A stretch of DNA of 43,457 nt from Paenibacillus sp. N3.4 (lineage in GTDB: Bacteria; Bacillota; Bacilli; Paenibacillales; NBRC-103111), in the NCBI RefSeq assembly GCF_008017805.1, contig NZ_VRTT01000064.1, positions 1 through 43,457 of the forward strand, given 5' to 3'. How positions within the stretch are numbered: position 1 is the stretch's first letter; each line of letters opens with the position of its first letter. A program made the translations under genes and the position numbers. Below the pieces are notes generated by a model. That model was not told the origin of the DNA, searched no databases, and worked only from the letters and a program-made list of their open reading frames with translations. Positions 36,097-43,457 of this stretch are shown one piece after another.

Positions 36097-37024
36097 TTTA
36101 ATTCAAAATGAAAATATGAAAATATATCGTCGACTGCGTACTTGGATCATGGGTTTATTGCTGATTGTTGTTGTCGTTGTTACTGCCATATTCTCTCATT
36201 CAGGCTATGAGGCGAATCAGGACTGGAAAAAGGCAGCAGCAAATAACATCGAACAAACGAAGAAAGAACTGAATAATCCGGATTTGCCGGACATTTTCAA
36301 ACAAAGACTGAAGGACGATATTACGCTACAGCAATATGCGCTCGATCATAATGTTCCACCTTTACAAAATACGCTTTGGGCCGGCGCTCAGAAAGCAAGC
36401 GGTCTGATTATGCTGATTACGCTGTTTACGGTTATTATTGCGGGAGATATGGTTGCGGGAGAGTTTACTTGGGGGACGATTAAGCTGCTGCTTATTCGGC
36501 CGGCCAGTCGAGCGAAGATTCTCTTTGCTAAGTATGCGGCAACGATGCTATTCGCGGCTGTTCTTGTTATTGTTCTGTTGATCAGTACACTTCTGGCGAA
36601 TGGAATTTTGTACGGATTTGATAGCTTTAGTCTTCCGCACCTTACAATAAATCCGGACGGAAGTGTTCATGAAGGAAATATGCTGCTTTACGTGCTTTCT
36701 ACTTATGGGTTAAAGCTGATTGAGCTTGTGATGATCGTTACTCTCGCTTTTATGATTTCGACGGTATTTCGCAGTTCGTCGCTGGCTATTGGTTTAAGTA
36801 TTTTCATCATGTTTGCCGGACAAATCATTACGCTGCTCTTAACCAGATACAGCTGGGGAAAGTATTTTTTGTTCGCGAACACCGATTTGACGCCTTATTT
36901 GGAAGGGACACCTGTAGCAGAAGGAATGACAATGGGATTCTCTATCACCGTTTTAGTCTTCTACTTTTTACTGTTTAATGTGCTTTCATGGGAGATTTTT
37001 CGCCGGCGCGATGTGGCAGCCTAA
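36089..37024 (+). CDS. ABC-2 family permease, copy 2
   Basis: A TTG at 36089 has GGGGAG eight bases before it, which favours it over the GTG at 36080 in the same frame. The product is 311 residues with about six membrane segments and a large loop of about 70 residues after the first one (DWKKAAANNIEQTKKELNNP). GDMVAGEFTWGTIKLLLIRPASR is the ABC-2 cytoplasmic motif. The start lies inside the ATPase gene, so the two proteins should form one exporter. A weak hairpin without a T run lies after the stop. Confidence 0.88.
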   Translation: MLNLIQNENMKIYRRLRTWIMGLLLIVVVVVTAIFSHSGYEANQDWKKAAANNIEQTKKELNNPDLPDIFKQRLKDDITLQQYALDHNVPPLQNTLWAGAQKASGLIMLITLFTVIIAGDMVAGEFTWGTIKLLLIRPASRAKILFAKYAATMLFAAVLVIVLLISTLLANGILYGFDSFSLPHLTINPDGSVHEGNMLLYVLSTYGLKLIELVMIVTLAFMISTVFRSSSLAIGLSIFIMFAGQIITLLLTRYSWGKYFLFANTDLTPYLEGTPVAEGMTMGFSITVLVFYFLLFNVLSWEIFRRRDVAA

Positions 37025-37142
37025 TGCTTGTCAGATTTTGGTTTTACGCAAAACACGAAGAGCTACCTGCGCAAAGCAAGTAGGCTCCTATTGGTATTAA
37101 GTCTGCCGCTCCATTAGGCCATATTTGATCGGGGAAGCCGCT

Positions 37143-37877
37143 CTATTTCTTAATATGCGAATGAATGGTATGAGGAACTTCCTGTAAAGAAGGTAATTGG
37201 TAGAAGGCTCCTTTGGGTACGATATCGATTGTGCCTGTGTTGTATTCCCAATCTTGCATAACAGGAATGTGGATAGAATGAATGCCTGCATGCAAAGCAG
37301 GCAGTACATCCGTCTTCACCGAATTACCGATCATCCACGTGTGATTACGGTCAAACCGTTGTTCATTCATCAATGATTCCATAAATTCCTTGGTCTTATG
37401 CAAGGTAACGAAGATTCGGTCATCGAAGTAGGTGTGCAAACTCAAGTCTCGCACCTTTTTCATTTGAATAGAGGCATCTCCGCCGGTATAAAGAAACAAA
37501 CGATGTCCCGCTTGCTGAAGCTCTTCCAGTGTTTCATTCATAAGCGGATACGGCTCAGCCGTGAATTCATAAACCGTGTGCCCTAATTGCATGAGCCAAG
37601 ACTCTTCACTTGCAACAGTGGGACGGTTGTATCGCTCAGCAAACCATTGATAGGTTTCAACGAACGATTTCGGAAAACGATCCGGCATAAAACCATGAAT
37701 ATGAATACCGGCTAGATCGATTTGAAGCTGCCTCTGTCTGATGTCTTGCGCCGTAAGTCCATGTCCGGAATACCAGGTGAGCATCAGGTCGACGAATTGT
37801 TCAATCACGAAATCAAAATATTTATTACAATGCACTAGGGTGTCATCAAGATCAAAAAGGATGGTTTGTTCTTTCAT
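37143..37877 (-). CDS. HAD-superfamily hydrolase
   Basis: The 244-residue soluble enzyme starts at the ATG at 37877, behind AGGAGA. The nucleophile motif FDLDDTLVH has Asp9 and Asp11. A helical cap domain follows (residues about 20-110). Motif II is LFLYTGGD, with the conserved Thr, the lysine is in the KTKEFM region and motif III is WMIGNSVKTDVLPALHAG, whose Asp ligates magnesium. Phosphoglycolate-phosphatase-like and other small-molecule phosphatases share this layout. It shows no link to its neighbours, so the substrate is open. Confidence 0.87.
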   Translation of the reverse strand: MKEQTILFDLDDTLVHCNKYFDFVIEQFVDLMLTWYSGHGLTAQDIRQRQLQIDLAGIHIHGFMPDRFPKSFVETYQWFAERYNRPTVASEESWLMQLGHTVYEFTAEPYPLMNETLEELQQAGHRLFLYTGGDASIQMKKVRDLSLHTYFDDRIFVTLHKTKEFMESLMNEQRFDRNHTWMIGNSVKTDVLPALHAGIHSIHIPVMQDWEYNTGTIDIVPKGAFYQLPSLQEVPHTIHSHIKK

Positions 37878-37975
37878 TGGCCTATCTCCTGAATTCGTTA
37901 GAAATAAAAGATTATCCAACCATTATATCATGCAGAAAGGACATCGACTAGACAGCCTGATTCTCCCCCGCTCGT

Positions 37976-38425
37976 TCACATTGCAATTGTATTCCCTTTG
38001 AATGCGCTATTCCCTATGGATGTTTGTGCGCTGCCATTGTCCTGTTCGTTGCTCGATGAGGAAATCTCCGGTGTTTTTGTGTCCATCTTGCTGGTCCCCT
38101 GGAATAATCCGCCTTCCTCAATGATGAAGGAAGCTGCGCTGATATTGCCTTGGAGTGATCCTGTGGAAGTAATCGTCAGTTTCCCCTTAGTGACAATGTT
38201 GCCTTGTACAGTGCCAGCCAATATGACATCTCTGGCGGAAATATTGGATTTCACGCTGCCTTGCTCACCAATTATAACGTCCCCTGCACATTCGATATCG
38301 CCCGTAATGCTGCCTTCAACGCGAATGCTCGCTTCAGATTTGATACGTCCTTCGAAGATCGTGCCTTCTCCAATTAAAGTATCTGTTGTATTAGGGTTCA
38401 TATTGTTTTTTTTGCTTTTAAACAT
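37976..38425 (-). CDS. Bactofilin (DUF583), copy 2
   Basis: The 149-residue product starts at the ATG at 38425, behind AAAGGATG, two bases after the M23 stop. The beta-helix repeats mirror copy 1: GTIFEGRIKSEASIRVEGSI, ECAGDVIIGEQGSVKSNI, AGTVQGNIVTKGKLTITSTG and LQGNISAASFIIEEGGLFQG. The tail is polar and Ser/Asn-rich. It and copy 1 share the same order of an M23 peptidase followed by a bactofilin, so the two pairs look like an ancient duplication. It likely forms filaments at the membrane that position the peptidase. Confidence 0.92.
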   Translation of the reverse strand: MFKSKKNNMNPNTTDTLIGEGTIFEGRIKSEASIRVEGSITGDIECAGDVIIGEQGSVKSNISARDVILAGTVQGNIVTKGKLTITSTGSLQGNISAASFIIEEGGLFQGTSKMDTKTPEISSSSNEQDNGSAQTSIGNSAFKGNTIAM

Positions 38426-38427
38426 GC

Positions 38428-39447
38428 TTATTCATCCTTTCGCATCGCTTTGAGATAAGGTTTGGGATCGGTGCTCTCTCCATTTTTGAGAACTTCATAA
38501 TGCAGGTGAGCTCCTGTGCTGCGCCCAGTGGAGCCTACGAGACCAATGGTACTGCCTTTTTCTACCGTGTCCCCATTGTTGACCAGAATTTTATTTAAAT
38601 GCATATACCAAGTGCGCAGGCCCTTGGAATGCTCAATGACGATGTTGTTGCCGTGGAACATGTCCTTACCGGTACTAACGACTTTACCAGCAGCTGTTGC
38701 GAAGACCGGATCATTCTCTTTGGCACCGAAGTCAATCCCCGAGTGAAAGCTTGGACGATGGGTAAAGGGGTCCGTTCGGTAGCCGAATGTCGAGGTGACG
38801 ACCTTGGTGGATGTTGGCCATAAGGTAGGTGTCACACGAAGCAGCTGCTGCTTGACGGTAACTTTTTCTTTGGTCTCGGCTAGGCTGGTTTGCAGTTCTT
38901 GCACTTCGCTATGAAGCAAGGTGAAGGAGGCAAGGGTCTGCTCACCAAGCTGAATGATGGCTTCCTGCGAAACTGGATTGGGACTGCCGCCTATACCCGC
39001 AGCATTCAATGTGACAGGAGCTGTTCCATCTGTAGGTCCATCTTGGACACCAATCGAGGTGGCTACAGATGGACTTGCTTCGATTCCAGCAATTGATTTG
39101 AGATCGTTTTCGAATTTTTTCATTTCTTCAACTTGCGTTTTCATCTGCTCGGCTTGCTGGGATAGCTGGATCACTTCGTTCTGCAGCTTTTCAATGGCCT
39201 GATTCTTGGAGGATAAGGTAGCGTTCCACTGATGATTGACGCCGTTCAGTTTGGACTGAAGTTCGCTGGCCGTTTTCAAGGTATGGGCGTGCAAAGCATA
39301 TGTAATCATAGAAATAAGCAGCAGCAGGGACAAACATGCTGCAGCGATATAAGCGAATATATTTGGAATACGGAATCTGACGACAGATTGATTGGCATCG
39401 GGAATGATGACCAGCGTCAGCTTTTTAGGTTTCCACTTGAGCTTCAT
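38428..39447 (-). CDS. M23 metallopeptidase with membrane anchor, copy 2
   Basis: The 339-residue protein has a basic cytoplasmic start (MKLKWKPKKLTLVIIPDAN), one membrane segment (IFAYIAAACLSLLLLISMIT), a coiled coil of about 80 residues (NAT..SKNQAIEKLQNEVIQLSQQ and on), a linker, and a C-terminal M23 domain. The zinc ligands are in FHSGIDFGAKEND and THLHYE-like AHLHYEVLKNG, with MHLNKILVNNGDTVEKG between. Such enzymes cut peptide cross-links in the wall or regulate other hydrolases. It precedes a bactofilin and is divergent from a ParM-like actin. The ribosome site is poorly placed (GGAG about 14 bases upstream). Confidence 0.9.
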   Translation of the reverse strand: MKLKWKPKKLTLVIIPDANQSVVRFRIPNIFAYIAAACLSLLLLISMITYALHAHTLKTASELQSKLNGVNHQWNATLSSKNQAIEKLQNEVIQLSQQAEQMKTQVEEMKKFENDLKSIAGIEASPSVATSIGVQDGPTDGTAPVTLNAAGIGGSPNPVSQEAIIQLGEQTLASFTLLHSEVQELQTSLAETKEKVTVKQQLLRVTPTLWPTSTKVVTSTFGYRTDPFTHRPSFHSGIDFGAKENDPVFATAAGKVVSTGKDMFHGNNIVIEHSKGLRTWYMHLNKILVNNGDTVEKGSTIGLVGSTGRSTGAHLHYEVLKNGESTDPKPYLKAMRKDE

Positions 39448-39553
39448 ACAGGCTTACTAGTCTCCTTGTCATGGTTGAATTTGGTAAAGTTCTTGTAGAA
39501 CATTCGTCATATTTCGATAAAAACCCTCTTTATACCTACTAGTCCTAGATAAA

Positions 39554-39561
39554 ATGAGTCA
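39554..39561 (-). promoter_or_regulatory. TGACTCAT element shared with M23/bactofilin cassette 1
   Basis: ATGAGTCA on the plus strand (TGACTCAT on the minus) lies about 107 bases before the M23 start at 39447; the same eight bases lie about 65 bases before the M23 start at 13809. Flanks are related too (TCCTAGAT here, TCTAAGGG there). Function unknown. Confidence 0.4.
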
Positions 39562-39642
39562 AAAGTAGGAAGGAATACTGTCGGAATTAATCGAATTCAC
39601 TTAACAAATACAGGAAATAGTAGATTTGGAGTGGATGCGGTC

Positions 39643-40737
39643 TTGATAAAGCTTGCAGGTATAGATATAGGTAACGATAGTATCAAGTTGGTGCTGGATG
39701 GTTCTAAAGAACCGCTGATTATCCCGAATATCATTGCACCAGGTTACGAAAGGCATATTTTGCAAGAAGAAGATTCACCTTGGAAAGCACTGGATGTTAT
39801 GATTTACAGCCCATCCCTGTCGCAAAGAAATCAACGTTATTTTGTCGGACAGCTTGCTTTGGAGCATGAAGATAACTTGGAATTGGAGGACACAGACAAT
39901 AAAGCGATTTCTGAACAATCTCTCATTGTCGCTTTAACGGCATTAGCTTACCAAGGTCTTGCTGCCAGCCAAGGCTTTAACGGAGGACACGGTAGCGCGG
40001 ATGAGGTTGAATATACGATTGGTACAGGTTTGCCTGTACGTACGTTTGCCAAATACAATCAACAATTCGAACAAAGACTTCTTGGCGAACACGAAGTAAC
40101 GTTCCTCTCAACCCCACAATTTCGAAACCGCAAAATTAAAGTATCCATCCGCAAAGTGGCCGTTTCCATTGAAGGGGCAGCCGCCATCTTCCATTTGGCC
40201 ACCCATGACAGCTTGTTGGTCAAGGATGAAGAGATCTACAACGGCTGCATCGGCGTTTGTGAGATTGGCGCGTTGACAACTGATTTCCCTGTAATCAAAC
40301 GGATGGCTATCGATAACCATTTTAGCCATGGTGAGCAGGTTGGTATTGCCACCTATCTTGACGCAATCATTCGAGATGTCGAAGATGCTTATGGTTATGT
40401 GTTTCCTAGTCGCGCAAAGCTGGTGCAACGTGTCAAGAACCGGGAGTTTTCGATTCAACTGATAGGTGAAGGGCAAGTCGATATTCGGCCGATTGTGGAC
40501 CAGCATTTCCGACGCGCAGCCCTGCGTATGATCGAAATGATCAAGAAACGCTGGCGCAAATATCCTGACATCCAGTGCTTCTATGTCATTGGCGGAGGCG
40601 CATCCGCACTGAAGCCTTATATTCAGGAAGCGGCAGGCTCGCTGAAGCTGCGATTCGCAAATGAGAGTGAGTTTCTTAATATGTATGGTTATTTGAAAGT
40701 GGCCAAAAGTCGGTTAAGTCAGACAGTTCCCGTCTAA
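39643..40737 (+). CDS. ParM/StbA-like actin-family protein (chromosomal)
   Basis: From a TTG at 39643 the product has 364 residues; the in-frame GTG at 39631 is an alternative. The phosphate-1 loop is AGIDIGNDSIKLVLDG at the N-terminus. Then follow YTIGTGLPVRTFAKYN, the second phosphate region CEIGALTTDFPVIK and the adenosine motif FYVIGGGASALKPYI near residue 320, all typical of ParM/StbA-type actins. It has no adjacent ParR-like adaptor or centromere-like repeats, so plasmid partition is not supported. It is divergent from the M23/bactofilin cassette 2, so a role in cell shape is possible. A terminator follows. Confidence 0.82.
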   Translation: MIKLAGIDIGNDSIKLVLDGSKEPLIIPNIIAPGYERHILQEEDSPWKALDVMIYSPSLSQRNQRYFVGQLALEHEDNLELEDTDNKAISEQSLIVALTALAYQGLAASQGFNGGHGSADEVEYTIGTGLPVRTFAKYNQQFEQRLLGEHEVTFLSTPQFRNRKIKVSIRKVAVSIEGAAAIFHLATHDSLLVKDEEIYNGCIGVCEIGALTTDFPVIKRMAIDNHFSHGEQVGIATYLDAIIRDVEDAYGYVFPSRAKLVQRVKNREFSIQLIGEGQVDIRPIVDQHFRRAALRMIEMIKKRWRKYPDIQCFYVIGGGASALKPYIQEAAGSLKLRFANESEFLNMYGYLKVAKSRLSQTVPV

Positions 40738-40744
40738 GTTCATG

Positions 40745-40779
40745 AACGTACCCGCTGATTGTGGCAGGTGCGTTTTTTT
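40745..40779 (+). terminator. Rho-independent terminator after the ParM-like gene
   Basis: AACGTACCCGC pairs with GCAGGTGCGTT, with one G-T wobble and one mismatch, around TGATTGTG. A run of seven T residues follows. Confidence 0.85.
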
Positions 40780-40885
40780 CATTAGATAAGAAAGTATATG
40801 TCTATATTTTTGCTTCGCATCTACCTTAATAAAACTCGCTCGTCCCTGGAGGACGACGAAGTCGTTTATCCTTGTTTAACTTCTG

Positions 40886-42256
40886 TTATTTACCTGTTTG
40901 GGACTGCTTTAAAAGGCTCACCTCCATATAGGTTGTCACACCTATTAATAACAAGCTGCAGCCAAATCCCAGGCCACAAACGATTCCTATGATTGGCTTA
41001 TATGTACTGAACATTAATCCAATGGTCACGCACACAGTGGAAAATGCCAGCAATAAATTGCCTGACCATAACCATTGCTTGTAGGTGAATCGACTTTTTA
41101 CCTGTTTCGAGGGATTCATTGTCGGATCTGTTTCATCCTTGGATTTGACGGTTTCCGGATTTTTTTTCTGCTTCCTAACCGAAAGGATGAAGATAAGACC
41201 CATGACCAAGGGTTGATAGATAAGTACAATGATGGGCGAACTGAAATTAGAGAACGAAAGCAGCTCCGTCGTACTTTTAAACGAAAGAAAGGTCGTTATG
41301 GCAATGAATAAAGCGACTGGCTTATTAAAAATCGGGTAATTGCGCTCATTAATAATGGCACTTATTCCTAAGAGAAGCGCCATATAAATAGCAATGATTT
41401 TACATGCGACTGTTGGAAACCAGATCGTTAGCATAATGATATCCAGTCGATCAAGGAAATCGGTGATATGAATCATTTGGACCAGATTATAAGTAGGATA
41501 CAAGAAGTTGCCGGGCATCTTGGGCCCTAGGACGACAATAATGAGAAAAAGGAGCAGCGTAAGCAAGAAAATACCGAGCAAGGTGCCATGACGTATGGAA
41601 GAGCGGATATGGTTAGCGTTATAAACCATATGAAGGAACGCACCTAGAATGAATACATCGCCAGCACCTCCAAGTGTGAGTAGATTGCTAGCTGCTAAAT
41701 GCTGGAAGGGTATCGTCAGTGACGGTGTCATCAGTTGAATATAAAATTCGTTGGATAGGAGCAGGGGCATCATAATGATCGTAATGACAAAGAGCGGGTA
41801 AAACAAATCGTTCACACGAGCGACGACCTCCATACTGCCTTTCCCGAAATAGATAAGCAGCAAGCAAGGCAGCAGCATGAGTATTTCTAACGGTGTGTTG
41901 TGCAGTAAAAGGGTAGAACTGAATTTAGCCATGGAAGAAATGTCGCGAACAACCATTTGCCAAAAGTGAAACAGGATAAGCAGGTTAACGATCGTGCCGC
42001 CCCATACGCCCAATATTTCTTTGGAAACTTCAAAAATATGCTTTTGGGGATATACCTTTGCCAAATACCCGAAAAAGGCGGCGATGACGAAAACATAGAA
42101 GATCGATAGTAAATAGCTGTACCAGGCATCCATTTGGCTAACTCGAATCAATACATTTTGTAAGGTTAGGATGCCTCCGCTGGTGATGACGGAAGAAGCT
42201 AACCAAGCTAGCTGCCTCTGGTTAATCACTTGTTTATGATCGATGGAGAACACCAC
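40886..42256 (-). CDS. Spore germination permease, GerAB family, with C-terminal extension
   Basis: The 456-residue integral membrane protein has about ten membrane segments, as in the amino-acid-permease-like GerAB/GerKB subunits of germinant receptors. Typical blocks are INQRQLAWLASSVITSGGILTL, PLEILMLLPCLLLIYFGKGSMEVVARVNDLFYPLF and MIHITDFLDRLDIIMLTIW. The usual length is about 365 residues; this one adds about 90 residues after VRKQKKNPE, containing two more membrane segments (WLWSGNLLLAFSTVCVTIGLMF and IIGIVCGLGFGCSLLLIGVT). The start is GTG at 42256, or 42253. It is the third gene of the ger unit on this strand. Confidence 0.88.
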   Translation of the reverse strand: MVFSIDHKQVINQRQLAWLASSVITSGGILTLQNVLIRVSQMDAWYSYLLSIFYVFVIAAFFGYLAKVYPQKHIFEVSKEILGVWGGTIVNLLILFHFWQMVVRDISSMAKFSSTLLLHNTPLEILMLLPCLLLIYFGKGSMEVVARVNDLFYPLFVITIIMMPLLLSNEFYIQLMTPSLTIPFQHLAASNLLTLGGAGDVFILGAFLHMVYNANHIRSSIRHGTLLGIFLLTLLLFLIIVVLGPKMPGNFLYPTYNLVQMIHITDFLDRLDIIMLTIWFPTVACKIIAIYMALLLGISAIINERNYPIFNKPVALFIAITTFLSFKSTTELLSFSNFSSPIIVLIYQPLVMGLIFILSVRKQKKNPETVKSKDETDPTMNPSKQVKSRFTYKQWLWSGNLLLAFSTVCVTIGLMFSTYKPIIGIVCGLGFGCSLLLIGVTTYMEVSLLKQSQTGK

Positions 42257-42268
42257 CTTATGCGAATT

Positions 42269-42499
42269 TTATACGCCGATTAAACGGCCTAGCCATGGAG
42301 AGACGGAATGAATAAAAAAACGAGAAGGCATGGGAATAGACCAATGCAAGTATTTGGTAATAAAAAAAGTAAGGGACAGAAATGTGAAAAGACCATAAAT
42401 CATCTTTACACCATTTCCGGCTTGTTTCAATTTCATACGATCCCTGGCGAAGCTCATCACCATTATGGTTAGAAAGCTAAGCATAAAAATATTATCCAT
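42269..42499 (-). CDS. Small membrane protein in the ger operon
   Basis: The 76-residue product has two membrane segments (IFMLSFLTIMVMSF and MIYGLFTFLSLTFFITKYL) and a short tail SRFFIHSVSPWLGRLIGV. AAAGGA lies about nine bases before the ATG. It sits between gerC and gerB with tight spacing (2 and 12 bases), so it belongs to the operon. Small two-segment proteins in germinant operons, such as the GerD-type D subunits of some Bacillus receptors, modulate receptor function; a match to those is inference only. Confidence 0.7.
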   Translation of the reverse strand: MDNIFMLSFLTIMVMSFARDRMKLKQAGNGVKMIYGLFTFLSLTFFITKYLHWSIPMPSRFFIHSVSPWLGRLIGV

Positions 42500-42501
42500 A
42501 T

Positions 42502-43457
42502 TTACGTTCCTTTCTTTGTTACATTTTGATTAATAAGACCTGTTTCAGTAATAGAGGCATCGACAGTGATTTGAAATGCAGCTTCTTTAAAAATCTCCGG
42601 CCATTTCGCTTCCAGCCTGTCGTTCCAGGCATTCGGATGAGTCCTCCATACTAGTAAGCCTAGTTGTGCGGAATCGGTATCTTCCTTTTGCATTTGTTTG
42701 ATCGCTGCTCGAACTGATTTTTTCACCTGTTCGGCCATTTTTTGCTCGACCTTATGAAGAACCTCCGATTTATTTAAATCTTGTCCGGACAAATCCTCAC
42801 GAACAATTCCTCTAGCATCGAGCTTTAGTTGAAAAGTGACCTTATCGTCTTGCAGCGTCAATTGAATATTGGTCTGGCCTTTCGTGATGAGAATGGACAT
42901 ATCTTTACCTGATTCCATCGGGAAAGTAAGTGAATGTTCTTTGACTTGATTTTTGAGCCACATGAGTCCGTTTGCTTCTTGGTTTTTGTAAATACCAATC
43001 ATTCGATCGCCTTTGAACTGCGCATAGCCGCTAAATTGAACTTCTTGAGATTTCTGTTTGGATGCTTGGCTTTCCTTAGATTCAAAATAGTTTACGATTG
43101 GATCGCTGTTAAAGCTTAGCGCTATGCCAATGTCCTTCGTGGAGGTTGTCATAGATTGGCGTGATTTCGTTAATTCCCGAATAGCTTCCGCCGGAAAACG
43201 TTCAAATTTAGGCTGAGTGTTCAGCAGGTCATACCCTTTGCCTTTGGTAATGACGAGGAAGCATGTGAGTCGACTTTCCGGTGTCCGGGGAACCACATCG
43301 AACATTCCGTTGATGCCTGCTTTGGCAAATTTTCGCCTATGACAATGGTACGGCGATGAGACAAGAAAAGTCTGCGGGACATTCGCGTCTGCAGCCTGCT
43401 CGTTGCTTCAAGCAGAGTGCTCAACCTCGGAGTCAATATAATACGCTTTTCCTCCCC
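42502..43457 (-). pseudogene. Ger(x)C-family spore germination lipoprotein, partial and frameshifted
   Basis: The frame from the right edge (43457) reads GEEKRIILTPRLSTLLEATS to RRTIVIGENL. It then continues, in the other frame, AKAGINGMFDVVPRTPESRL onwards to the stop at 42502. One added G at about 43324 (TTGGCC) restores the family sequence GENLAKAGINGMFDVV. The region matches the GerC C-subunit of germinant receptors: the MSRRLFLSHRRTIVIGENL core and the C-terminal domain with KWPEIFKEAAFQITVDASI at the end. The N-terminal lipoprotein signal lies beyond the window. It is the first gene visible of the ger unit, followed by the small gene and gerB. Confidence 0.85.

Noticed and set aside
37060..37095. 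Hairpin after the second ABC permease
   Set aside because: The stem has a bulge and a mismatch and no T run follows, so it is not convincing as a terminator.
1..43457. CRISPR arrays, tRNA or rRNA genes, integrases, transposases
   Set aside because: None was recognised on either strand; the only repeat arrays are the 9-base tandem and the hairpin units near 15.6-15.9 kb, which lack the spacer pattern of CRISPR.

Overview
The window reads as a chromosomal segment of a spore-forming, low-to-moderate GC Gram-positive bacterium, most likely Paenibacillus or a close relative. This rests on the strong AGGAGG-type ribosome sites with frequent TTG and GTG starts, the spore germination (ger) operon at the right edge, the SLH-domain surface protein, bactofilin/M23 cassettes, BcrA-type ABC transporters and a UgtP-like glycosyltransferase. 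No rRNA, tRNA, CRISPR, phage or insertion sequence was seen. The species assignment is inference.

Layout. 1-3900: tail of an unknown gene and its terminator, then an operon of BcrA-like ABC ATPase, ABC-2 permease, sensor kinase and OmpR-type regulator. 4115-5486: MgtC/SapB membrane protein convergent with an unknown protein. 5529-7789: flavodoxin behind a textbook Fur-controlled promoter, divergent from a TrmB-like regulator (with a perfect palindrome over its own -10) and an HD phosphohydrolase. 7847-12228: a doubtful broken small gene, a DUF445 protein and a sulfonate/nitrate/NMT1-type ABC importer (ATPase, permease, lipoprotein). 12339-13809: M23 metallopeptidase plus bactofilin. 14242-15435: Asp-box beta-propeller lipoprotein. 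15580-15911: non-coding repeats. 16039-19380: small membrane protein, UgtP-like glycosyltransferase, thymidine kinase, HD dNTPase-like protein (all minus). 19478-20074: DUF218 protein. 20278-26379: glutamate synthase gltB-gltD. 26568-27989: GAF protein and a coiled-coil protein. 28043-32869: O-antigen-ligase-like protein divergent from an SLH surface protein. 32986-37024: NarL-type two-component system divergent from a second ABC-2 exporter. 37143-37877: HAD hydrolase. 37976-40737: second M23/bactofilin cassette divergent from a ParM-like actin. 40886-43457: gerB, a small membrane gene and a partial gerC.

The most important cross-cutting observation is that at least five genes carry a single-base frame break: the M23 gene at 13.74 kb, gltB at 22.08 kb, the SLH gene at 31.24 kb, the NarL-type regulator at 33.33 kb and gerC at 43.32 kb. 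In each case restoring one base gives a protein of normal length and continuous family sequence. Most breaks fit a lost or gained base in a run of two to four identical bases, and they include core metabolism, so sequence or assembly error is the simplest explanation; true decay cannot be excluded from sequence alone.

The most interesting biology is (i) the duplicated M23-bactofilin cassettes, both preceded by a shared TGACTCAT element, one of them divergent from a chromosomal actin-like gene, (ii) the Fur-regulated flavodoxin promoter, (iii) the palindrome at the TrmB-type promoter, (iv) an intergenic hairpin-repeat array near 15.7 kb and (v) an apparent CTG start for the SLH protein. I did not find a convincing wholly new defence or mobile system.
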